7,291 nucleotides of DNA, taken from NCBI GenBank assembly GCA_002780065.1, contig PEWQ01000080.1, positions 1 through 7,291 of the forward strand. The letters run 5' to 3'. How positions within the stretch are numbered: the stretch's first letter is position 1; every line of letters starts with the position of its first letter. The notes beneath the pieces are model-generated. The model had not been told where the DNA came from. It did not search any database and saw only the letters and a program-made list of their open reading frames with translations. The position numbers and the translations under genes are program-made. This stretch comes from Candidatus Hydrogenedentes bacterium CG07_land_8_20_14_0_80_42_17. GTDB lineage: Bacteria; UBA8481. Shown one piece after another: positions 1-7,291 of this stretch.

Positions 1-189
1 CATGCAGAGGATCCACAGGAATTCTGGCGGCGCTGGCATATTAGCTTTTCGCGTTGGATTCGCGATTACTTGTACATCCCACTTGGTGGAAATCGAGGAT
101 CGAACGTTGTGCAAGTGAGAAACCTTGTATTTTTCTTTGTAAGCGAGTGGAATATTGGCTACCAGGCTTTCATATATTTTCAGTTTTGA
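1..189 (+). CDS. MBOAT-family O-acyltransferase (AlgI/DltB-like), 3' end, apparently internally deleted
   Basis: The gene enters from the left window edge in frame 1; 62 residues precede the TGA stop at 187-189. Residues 7-15 read EFWRRWHIS, followed by [12 protein letters not shown] (21-32) and RNL (40-42). This is the hallmark block of bacterial MBOAT membrane acyltransferases, which move acyl groups across the membrane onto exported polysaccharides or teichoic acids; His13 is the first conserved histidine. In the family, RNL is followed by a hydrophobic helix, a G-x-WHG block with the second conserved histidine, and roughly 100-150 further residues. Here the frame reads VFFFVS (43-48), then about eight unrelated residues, then FIYFQF and stop (57-62). 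FIYFQF is, from memory, a common C-terminal tail in this family. So the real C-terminus seems present but the middle is missing, and the product is probably inactive. Family assignment is firm; whether the deletion is biological or an assembly collapse cannot be told here. Confidence 0.8.
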   Translation, partial: HAEDPQEFWRRWHISFSRWIRDYLYIPLGGNRGSNVVQVRNLVFFFVSEWNIGYQAFIYFQF

Positions 190-1156
190 CGCGGGCGGCC
201 GATGTGTTGCCGCTACGCTTGCATGGTTTCTTGTCTTCTGTGTGCTTGCAGGCACGTTGCCTATTGAGCGAGAAAATTATTATTCACTGCCTGATGCGAA
301 ATTCTCGTGGATTAAAAGTCGCCTCTTTGCTGAGCCTTGCGCCTCGGTTGTATTTCTAGGGTCTTCTCACACATGGACCGGCATAGATCCAGCGATCATC
401 GAGGCAGGTAATTCTAATTGCGGCAAAGTTTGGAATTTTGGTACAAGTTGGCAGGGCAGAAATCTCCACTGCGTCTTTGCTCGAGATATTCTCGATCGGC
501 AACCGATCAGGGACATCGTCTTCGAAATTGGTAGTACCGAACCGGTGTTATCTCATCGCTGGTTTTCACGTATTTGTCGTTCAGGTGATGTCTTCACTGT
601 CGCTACTGCTTTTGTATTCGTCAACGAATGTTTTAAAGTTCCTGAAGTTATCAATAGGAACAATCAGTCTTTTGAAGTTTTGCTTTCGCTTCTTGTTAGG
701 CCTGGAGCTGTATTTCTAAGGCAGTTCATTCCGCCAGTGTACGATGGAAGTGCAATGAATCGGACTGCCGGCTGGGATCCAAAATCGATCGGAGAAAGCC
801 GAGTAATTAAAGAGGAGGTCGCGCCTCTAAAGGTATATTCTCTGCTTGCGCGGGAAAAATTGATGATGAAGTTGTATCCGCGCGGACGAGTAGCTGAGCT
901 TTATGCGTTTTCTGAAATTGCTCGTTCACGCGGAGTGCGACTTCATTTTCTCTTTCTGCCAAAACGCGGCGCACCTCTTCCGGATTCGGGATTTGTCAGT
1001 CTCTTGGAGGAAATGGGCGACGTTTGGATTCCAGACTGCTCAGAACTTTACCGAGCTGAGTATTGGCACGATCCTGAGCACCTGAACTCGAACGGTGCTG
1101 AGGTTCTTTCACGGTGGGTTGCAGGAAAACTTGTAGAGTCTATTTCAAAACATTAG
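155..1156 (+). CDS. Membrane-anchored SGNH/GDSL-like protein, putative partner of the MBOAT acyltransferase
   Basis: The 333-residue product has a basic N-terminus, one predicted membrane helix (about residues 17-34) and a presumably extracytoplasmic domain. That domain has SGNH-like blocks: VVFLGSSHT (65-73), where Gly69-Ser70-Ser71 matches block I (nucleophile probably Ser71); a glycine block NFGTSWQG (94-101); an acidic strand IVFEIGS (121-127); and [10 protein letters not shown] (306-315), a D-x-x-H dyad (Asp306, His309) typical of block V. Proteins of this kind (AlgJ/AlgX- or PatB-like) are often encoded directly after MBOAT genes and complete O-acylation outside the membrane. That role is inferred from context; the acceptor is unknown. 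No in-frame ATG lies near the 5' end. TTG at 155 is the only common start that keeps the membrane helix, since GTG at 242 would cut it. The ribosome-binding site before TTG is poor, so the native start may have been lost with the upstream deletion. It overlaps the MBOAT stop by 35 nt. Confidence 0.7.
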   Translation: MATRLSYIFSFDAGGRCVAATLAWFLVFCVLAGTLPIERENYYSLPDAKFSWIKSRLFAEPCASVVFLGSSHTWTGIDPAIIEAGNSNCGKVWNFGTSWQGRNLHCVFARDILDRQPIRDIVFEIGSTEPVLSHRWFSRICRSGDVFTVATAFVFVNECFKVPEVINRNNQSFEVLLSLLVRPGAVFLRQFIPPVYDGSAMNRTAGWDPKSIGESRVIKEEVAPLKVYSLLAREKLMMKLYPRGRVAELYAFSEIARSRGVRLHFLFLPKRGAPLPDSGFVSLLEEMGDVWIPDCSELYRAEYWHDPEHLNSNGAEVLSRWVAGKLVESISKH

Positions 1157-1201
1157 CGCAAAGTTGGAACTCAAATCAACTTGATTGCACAAAATTTTTT
1201 T
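1156..1201 (+). terminator. Probable Rho-independent terminator of the SGNH gene
   Basis: An imperfect hairpin begins at the last base of the stop codon. GCGCAA plus AGTTG (1156-1166) can pair with CAACT (1177-1181) and TTGCAC (1185-1190), with a 10-nt loop, a 3-nt bulge and one mismatch. It is followed by AAAA and then seven T residues (1195-1201). The stem is weak in GC, so the call is moderate. On the minus strand the same hairpin lacks a good T-run, so it is less convincing as an ino1 terminator. Confidence 0.45.
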
Positions 1202-1223
1202 CATCATTAATCATTTTCAACTG

Positions 1224-1241
1224 TTATTGGCACAACAATAA
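1224..1241. repeat. Small inverted repeat in the convergent gap
   Basis: TTATTG and CAATAA flank the 6-nt loop GCACAA, giving a perfect 6-bp stem. It lies between the convergent SGNH and ino1 genes and could slow polymerase leaving ino1, but the stem is AT-rich and has no T-run after it on either strand. The remainder of 1157-1265 is AT-rich and shows no other recognisable element. Confidence 0.25.
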
Positions 1242-1265
1242 GTAAATAAGTAAACCTCTATCCCC

Positions 1266-2414
1266 TTATTTGATAAATTGCTCTACGGCTTTTCGGGCTT
1301 CGTTGTCGGTCATTTGAATCGGCGGATGTTTCATCAAGTAAGCGCTCGGTCCCAGAAGCGGTCCTTTCATTTTACGATCCAGCCCTAACTTCAAAAGCCT
1401 TATTGCATCGATGACTACTCCCGCTGAGTTCGGAGAGTCTTCGACTGAGAGCCTTGCTTCAAGATTGAATGGGACATCTCCGAATAGTCTTCCCTCGACT
1501 CGCAGAAAACATACCTTGTTGTCATGCTGCCACGGAACATAATCTGATGGACCTATGTGAATATTATCGGGTTCTAGTGGCTCTGCAAGTTGAGACTGAA
1601 CTGCTTCCGTTTTGGAAATTTTCTTTGACTCAAGCCTGTCTCGATTCAGCATATTCAGAAAATCAGTATTGCCTCCGGTATTTAATTGATATGTCCGATC
1701 GATTGCGCCGCCGCGTTCTGAAATAAGCCTTGTAATTGTTCGGTGAAGAATAGTAGCACCGAATTGGCTCTTCACATCATCACCGATTATCGGCAATCCA
1801 GCCTTCTCAAATTTTGCCGCCCATTTTGAATTCGACGCAATAAAGACAGGCATGCAGTTTACCATTCCGCATTTGGCGGCAATCGCGCACCTCGCATAAA
1901 ATTCTACGGCTTTTTGCGAGCCTACGGGAAGATAGTTTATGACAACATCTACTCGCTTTGATTTTAGTGTTCCTACTATGCGCCTCTCGGCATCGCTCTC
2001 TTCTTCTTTTGAACAGAAGTCGTCAAGAAATTCATCGACGACAAAAGTTCGATCATCAGGATACGTCAGCATGTGCCGCGCTACTCCGTCTAAAAGAAAG
2101 CCGCGCTCTACTCTGCATTTCAGAAATGGAATTTCTGATTGAAAAATCTTTGTGCAATTCGGTTTGGAAAAAATTGCTTCTGAAAGATCCTTTGTGACCT
2201 TGCGTTTGTCGATATCAAATGCCGCTACAAATTGAATGTCTTCCGGCTTATATCTGCTGACAGACTCATGCATGAGCCCGACGATACCGTTGTTTTTTCT
2301 GCGCCTGTAATACTCGATGCCTTGCACCAATGACGAAGCACAGTTTCCTACTCCGATGATCGCAACGCGAATCTTTTTACTTTTCATTCGCTTTTTTGGT
2401 TTTGTGACTAACAT
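1266..2414 (-). CDS. ino1: Inositol-3-phosphate synthase (myo-inositol-1-phosphate synthase, EC 5.5.1.4)
   Basis: The enzyme converts D-glucose 6-phosphate to 1L-myo-inositol 1-phosphate with NAD as a recycled cofactor, the first step toward inositol lipids or inositol-derived solutes; it is cytosolic. Numbered from the chosen start (382 residues), it shows a Rossmann NAD motif GVGNCASSLVQG (21-32), the GDDVKSQFGATILHR block (211-225), NTGGNTDFLNML (245-256), RLESKKISKTEAV (260-272) and the long SDYVPWQ...GRLFGDVPFNLEARLSVED...GPLLGP region near the C-terminus. These match the actinobacterial/archaeal-type family, which runs to about 360-390 residues. The frame can start at 2426, but GGAGG at 2420-2424 lies inside its first codons and is spaced 5 nt from the ATG at 2414, so 2414 is preferred. 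A short lysine-rich leader precedes the NAD fold. The gene is monocistronic here, convergent with the SGNH gene and divergent from gyrB. No disruption is seen. Confidence 0.93.
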   Translation of the reverse strand: MLVTKPKKRMKSKKIRVAIIGVGNCASSLVQGIEYYRRRKNNGIVGLMHESVSRYKPEDIQFVAAFDIDKRKVTKDLSEAIFSKPNCTKIFQSEIPFLKCRVERGFLLDGVARHMLTYPDDRTFVVDEFLDDFCSKEEESDAERRIVGTLKSKRVDVVINYLPVGSQKAVEFYARCAIAAKCGMVNCMPVFIASNSKWAAKFEKAGLPIIGDDVKSQFGATILHRTITRLISERGGAIDRTYQLNTGGNTDFLNMLNRDRLESKKISKTEAVQSQLAEPLEPDNIHIGPSDYVPWQHDNKVCFLRVEGRLFGDVPFNLEARLSVEDSPNSAGVVIDAIRLLKLGLDRKMKGPLLGPSAYLMKHPPIQMTDNEARKAVEQFIK

Positions 2415-2419
2415 TAAAA

Positions 2420-2424
2420 CCTCC
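2420..2424 (-). promoter_or_regulatory. Ribosome-binding site of ino1 that sets its start
   Basis: On the minus strand the sequence reads ATGGAGGTTTTAATG. The GGAGG core is 5 nt from the second ATG (2414) and overlaps the first ATG (2426), which itself has no Shine-Dalgarno sequence. This supports initiation at 2414. Confidence 0.75.
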
Positions 2425-2473
2425 ATGTTCTATAAAACTCCGCAATTCTTTACAATTATCGGCATTTATTGCG

Positions 2474-2503
2474 ATTTTATCCCCTTAATATCAAAAAAAA
2501 CAA
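2474..2503 (-). promoter_or_regulatory. Candidate ino1 promoter
   Basis: On the minus strand, TTGTTT (2498-2503) could act as the -35 box and TAAAAT (2474-2479) as the -10 box, with an 18-nt spacer. Transcription would begin near 2467 and give a leader of about 50 nt before the ATG at 2414. The -10 match is good and the -35 match is only partial; AT-rich DNA gives such matches by chance. Confidence 0.35.
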
Positions 2504-2530
2504 CTTAAAGTTATGGTAAATTGGATAAAA
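2475..2530. repeat. Inverted repeats in the ino1-gyrB divergent region
   Basis: TTTTATCC (2475-2482) and GGATAAAA (2523-2530) form a perfect 8-bp inverted pair about 40 bp apart, so each gene has the same octamer in its own direction. Between them, AACTT-A-AAGTT (2502-2512) is an 11-bp palindrome. These could be operator half-sites or shared promoter elements, but no regulator is identifiable from the window. Confidence 0.3.
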
Positions 2531-2532
2531 AT

Positions 2533-2541
2533 TGATACAAT
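2533..2541 (+). promoter_or_regulatory. Candidate extended -10 promoter of gyrB-gyrA-uvrA
   Basis: TG-A-TACAAT (TG at 2533-2534, hexamer 2536-2541) fits an extended -10 element. No convincing -35 hexamer lies 16-18 nt upstream; TTATGG at 2511 is 19 nt away. Transcription would start near 2548, leaving a short leader of about 18 nt that holds the ribosome-binding site. Confidence 0.4.
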
Positions 2542-2557
2542 AATTTGATATATTTTT

Positions 2558-2562
2558 GGGAG
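2558..2562 (+). promoter_or_regulatory. Ribosome-binding site of gyrB
   Basis: GGGAG ends 3 nt before the ATG at 2566, a rather short spacing. The TTG at 2572 (codon 3) would be 9 nt away and is a possible alternative start. ATG is kept because it is the stronger start codon and the difference is only two residues. Confidence 0.55.
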
Positions 2563-2565
2563 TGA

Positions 2566-4473
<1,908 letters not shown>

Positions 4474-4474
4474 C

Positions 4475-6919
4475 ATGAACGGCGACAAAGAGATAATAGA
4501 ACATACATATATTGAAGACGAACTGAAGGATTCATATTTAGATTACGCTATGAGCGTAATTGTGGGCAGGGCTTTGCCTGACGTAAGAGACGGATTAAAG
4601 CCGGTTCACAGAAGAATTCTTTACGCCATGAACGAGGTTGGACTTACTCATGAGAAGGCATACAAAAAATCTGCGGCAGTAGTCGGAGAAGTCTTAGGAA
4701 AATATCATCCGCACGGTGACTCTGCAGTTTACGATTCTATTGTTCGAATGGTTCAAACTTTTTCTCTGCGCTATCCTCTAATAGACGGTCAAGGTAACTT
4801 TGGCTCGGTTGATGGCGACTCCGCGGCTGCATACCGATATACAGAGGTGAAACTTAAAAAACTCTCTTCTGAACTCCTGTCTGATATTGACAGGGAAACA
4901 GTTGATTTCATTCCGAATTTTGACGGCTCTCACAATGAACCGCTCGTTCTTCCGGCAAAACTTCCTAACCTTCTATTAAATGGTTCGGCCGGTATTGCAG
5001 TCGGAATGGCAACTAATATTCCTCCTCATAATCTTGGTGAACTTGTTGATGCTATTACTCTGATTATAGATAATCCATCGACAACAATAGATGACATTTT
5101 GAAGGTTATGCCGGGCCCTGATTTTCCGACAGGGGGAATCATATTCGGACGTGATGGCATTAGAGAAGCATATACCACAGGCAGAGGCAAGCTTCAACTT
5201 GGAGCAGTTGCCGGTGTGGAAGAACTGGACGGCCGCGAGGCGATAATCGTTACTGAACTGCCTTATCAAGTTAACAAAGCTCAATTGCTTATTAAGATAG
5301 CTGATCTGGTCAGAGCAAAGAAGATAGAAGGAATTTCTGATATCAGGGACGAATCTGACAGAGACGGAATGAGAATGGTCATCGAACTTAAACGTGATGC
5401 AATGCCTCAGCAAATTCTAAACCTTCTTCAGAAACATACACAGATGCTTGATACCTTCGGAATAATTATGCTCGCTTTGGTTAACAATAAACCAATGGTC
5501 ATGGGCATTCGCGAAATAATCGATCATTACATAAATCATCGAAAGGTTGTAATAAAACGGAGAAGCGAATTTCTTCTAAAAAAAGCAGAAGCTGATGCTC
5601 ATATCAAAGAAGGACTTCTTAAGGCTATTGCGAATATCGACGAGATCATTGCTCTGATAAGAAAATCGAAAAATCGCGAAGATGCGCATGAAAAATTGAT
5701 AAAGAAATTTTCTTTTTCAGATGCGCAGACTAAAGCGATTCTTGATTTGAGATTGCATAGACTCACAAGCCTTGAACGAATCGAAGAAGAAAGAGCGTTG
5801 GCAGACCTTCTGAAAGAGATCGAGAGACTGAAATTCATTCTCGCTAACGAGCGTGAGATACTTTCGATTATTAAAAATGAAATTTCTGAATTAAAGAAAG
5901 AATTTGGCGATGAGCGAAGAACGAAAATAGTTGATATGAATGTGACTGATTTCAAGCCTGAGGATTTAATCAAAGATGAGGATGTGGTCATAACAATTTC
6001 TCATGCCGGATATATCAAGAGGCTTCCTCTTACAGGCTATAGGGCTCAGAAACGCGGAGGCCGCGGAGTTAATGGCATGGAGACTAAAGAGGAGGATTTT
6101 GTTGAACACATTCTTACTGCCTCAACTCATAATTTTATTCTTTTCTTTACTGAAAAAGGAACTTGTCATTGGCTGAAAGTTTATGATATTCCGCAGGTGG
6201 GGCGAGCCGCTAAAGGCAAAGCTATTGTAAATTTGATTCAGCTTGCTTCGGGCGACAAGATAACCGCTTTTGTGCCGGTTGATAAATTCGATGATGATAG
6301 ATATATTTTTATGGCAACTCGAAATGGAGTAGTTAAAAAGTCCGCGCTCTCCGCATACAGCAATCCGCGAGCTAGCGGTATTATTGCACTAACTTTAGAA
6401 GAAGGAGATTCTTTGATTGAAGCTCGCTTAACAGATGGAACCTCCGATATTGTGCTTGGAACTAAGAAAGGTATGGCAATTCGTTTCTCTGAAACTAAGG
6501 TCAGGCCGATGGGACGCACTGCAACAGGTGTCTATGGCATCAGACTTGAAGATGGAGATGTTGTGGTCGGTATGGTTGTTATGCGGCCGGGCACTTCTGT
6601 TCTTTCCGTCTGCATGAATGGCTACGGTAAACAGACTCCGGTTGGAGAATATCGAAAGACTAACCGCGGAGGTAAAGGAGTTATCAATATAAAAACTTCT
6701 GAACGCAACGGTGAGGTCGTCGCCATTAGAGAAGTTGTGGATACCGACGAAATTATTCTCGCTACAAAGGGCGGAGTTGTAATTCGAATGAATGTTTCCG
6801 GTATTCGTGAGACCGGTAGAAATGCTCAAGGCGTGCGTTTGATACGCCTGGATGAAAACGATTCCGTTTCCGATGTCACAATTCTTTCTCAAAAGGCTCA
6901 AGAAGAGGGTGGAGAGTAG
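4475..6919 (+). CDS. gyrA: DNA gyrase subunit A
   Basis: This subunit cuts and rejoins DNA and wraps it to give negative supercoils. The 814-residue protein is full length. The winged-helix region has [12 protein letters not shown] (76-87) and AAAYRYTE (117-124); the catalytic tyrosine is Tyr122, the same number as in E. coli, and Ser83 and Asp87 are the usual quinolone-sensitive residues. A tower and coiled-coil arm occupies roughly 350-480, including [13 protein letters not shown]. The C-terminal pinwheel starts near 498 with the GyrA box QKRGGRG (525-531), the feature that separates gyrase from topoisomerase IV ParC, followed by several G-x(n)-GxG-like blade repeats such as [12 protein letters not shown] and [11 protein letters not shown]. 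It ends in a short tail with acidic residues (EEGGE). Only one base separates it from the gyrB stop and no strong ribosome-binding site is visible, so translation is probably coupled to gyrB. Its end overlaps uvrA. Confidence 0.98.
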   Translation: MNGDKEIIEHTYIEDELKDSYLDYAMSVIVGRALPDVRDGLKPVHRRILYAMNEVGLTHEKAYKKSAAVVGEVLGKYHPHGDSAVYDSIVRMVQTFSLRYPLIDGQGNFGSVDGDSAAAYRYTEVKLKKLSSELLSDIDRETVDFIPNFDGSHNEPLVLPAKLPNLLLNGSAGIAVGMATNIPPHNLGELVDAITLIIDNPSTTIDDILKVMPGPDFPTGGIIFGRDGIREAYTTGRGKLQLGAVAGVEELDGREAIIVTELPYQVNKAQLLIKIADLVRAKKIEGISDIRDESDRDGMRMVIELKRDAMPQQILNLLQKHTQMLDTFGIIMLALVNNKPMVMGIREIIDHYINHRKVVIKRRSEFLLKKAEADAHIKEGLLKAIANIDEIIALIRKSKNREDAHEKLIKKFSFSDAQTKAILDLRLHRLTSLERIEEERALADLLKEIERLKFILANEREILSIIKNEISELKKEFGDERRTKIVDMNVTDFKPEDLIKDEDVVITISHAGYIKRLPLTGYRAQKRGGRGVNGMETKEEDFVEHILTASTHNFILFFTEKGTCHWLKVYDIPQVGRAAKGKAIVNLIQLASGDKITAFVPVDKFDDDRYIFMATRNGVVKKSALSAYSNPRASGIIALTLEEGDSLIEARLTDGTSDIVLGTKKGMAIRFSETKVRPMGRTATGVYGIRLEDGDVVVGMVVMRPGTSVLSVCMNGYGKQTPVGEYRKTNRGGKGVINIKTSERNGEVVAIREVVDTDEIILATKGGVVIRMNVSGIRETGRNAQGVRLIRLDENDSVSDVTILSQKAQEEGGE

Positions 6920-7291
6920 AACGAAAGGCTCTTCGTCAATTGTCATCAAAGGCGCAAGAGCTCATAACCTCCGCAATATAAATGTTTCTATTCCTCATAA
7001 TACTTTTACGGTTATTACCGGAGTGTCTGGATCGGGAAAGTCTTCGATTGCTTTCGATACTCTTTACGCTGAGGGCCAGCGCAGATATGTAGAGAGCCTT
7101 TCTACTTATGCTCGCCAATTTTTGGGGCAGATGGATAAGGCGGACGTTGATTCAATTGAGGGGCTTTCGCCTGCAATCGCAATTGAACAGAGAACTACTC
7201 AGAGGAATCCTCGTTCAACTGTCGGCACCGTTACAGAGATACATGACCATATGCGTCTTCTTTGGGCCCGTGTCGGAATTCCTCATTGCCC
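6909..7291 (+). CDS. uvrA: Excinuclease ABC subunit UvrA, 5' portion cut by the window edge
   Basis: UvrA is the dimeric ABC-type ATPase that, with UvrB, finds bulky DNA lesions at the start of nucleotide excision repair. The visible 127 residues match the N-terminus of the family: [16 protein letters not shown] (11-26), Walker [10 protein letters not shown] (38-46) with Lys44, [17 protein letters not shown] (49-65), [11 protein letters not shown] (67-77), [14 protein letters not shown] (84-97) and [12 protein letters not shown] (100-111). The family is about 930-950 residues long, so most of the gene lies beyond the window. No ATG is available before the conserved block; GTG at 6909 is the only plausible common start and gives about ten residues before IVIKGA. 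It overlaps the end of gyrA by 11 nt, in another frame. The purine-rich AAGAAGAGG just before it, inside gyrA, may serve as the ribosome-binding site. Overlap and strand suggest co-transcription with gyrBA. Confidence 0.95.
   Translation, partial: MESRTKGSSSIVIKGARAHNLRNINVSIPHNTFTVITGVSGSGKSSIAFDTLYAEGQRRYVESLSTYARQFLGQMDKADVDSIEGLSPAIAIEQRTTQRNPRSTVGTVTEIHDHMRLLWARVGIPHC

Noticed and set aside
155-200. A TTT-TGA-C context at the MBOAT stop (184-190) resembles the +1 frameshift site of prfB and would fuse MBOAT to the SGNH frame.
   Set aside because: There is no Shine-Dalgarno-like stimulator upstream. The residues before the stop look like a genuine family C-terminus, and MBOAT and SGNH proteins are normally separate.
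54-359. An open frame of about 100 codons overlapping the MBOAT and SGNH genes in the third frame.
   Set aside because: It has no recognisable domain and shadows two frames with clear family motifs. I also tested it as a frameshifted continuation of MBOAT and found no WHG block.
4976-5413. A 145-codon antisense open frame inside gyrA.
   Set aside because: It is opposite a strongly conserved coding region, has no family motif, and fits a chance open frame.
6428-6949. A 173-codon antisense open frame across the end of gyrA and start of uvrA.
   Set aside because: It is antisense to the conserved GyrA pinwheel and UvrA N-terminus and has no recognisable domain or ribosome-binding context.

Overview
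The window is ordinary bacterial chromosome with core genes and one damaged surface-polysaccharide cassette. Nothing fixes the phylum. The DNA is moderately AT-rich, the genes are tightly packed, and the enzymes are typically bacterial. The gyrB product has the short form without the insert of the gammaproteobacterial enzyme, so a lineage far from Escherichia coli is likely.

Layout. (1) Positions 1-1156, plus strand: the 3' end of an MBOAT O-acyltransferase gene of the AlgI/DltB type, overlapped by a membrane-anchored SGNH-like protein gene. Such pairs normally O-acylate exported polysaccharides. Here the MBOAT frame passes from its conserved FWRRWHIS...RNL block almost directly to its C-terminal FIYFQF tail. 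The WHG block with the second conserved histidine is missing, so an internal deletion (or an assembly collapse) is likely. (2) 1157-1265: a convergent gap with a probable terminator for the SGNH gene. (3) 1266-2414, minus strand: ino1, inositol-3-phosphate synthase. Its start is best placed four codons inside the longest open frame. (4) 2415-2565: a divergent promoter region with candidate promoters in both directions and a few inverted repeats. (5) 2566-7291, plus strand: gyrB, gyrA and the 5' end of uvrA. They are packed with a 1-nt gap and then an 11-nt overlap, so they probably form one operon.

How the genes work together: GyrB and GyrA form the A2B2 DNA gyrase that introduces negative supercoils. 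UvrA is the damage-recognition ATPase of nucleotide excision repair, so the operon joins DNA topology and DNA repair. Ino1 starts inositol synthesis from glucose 6-phosphate and shares only the intergenic control region with the gyr operon. I saw no CRISPR array, tRNA, rRNA, insertion sequence or phage gene. The only clear anomaly is the MBOAT/SGNH junction near position 141-160.
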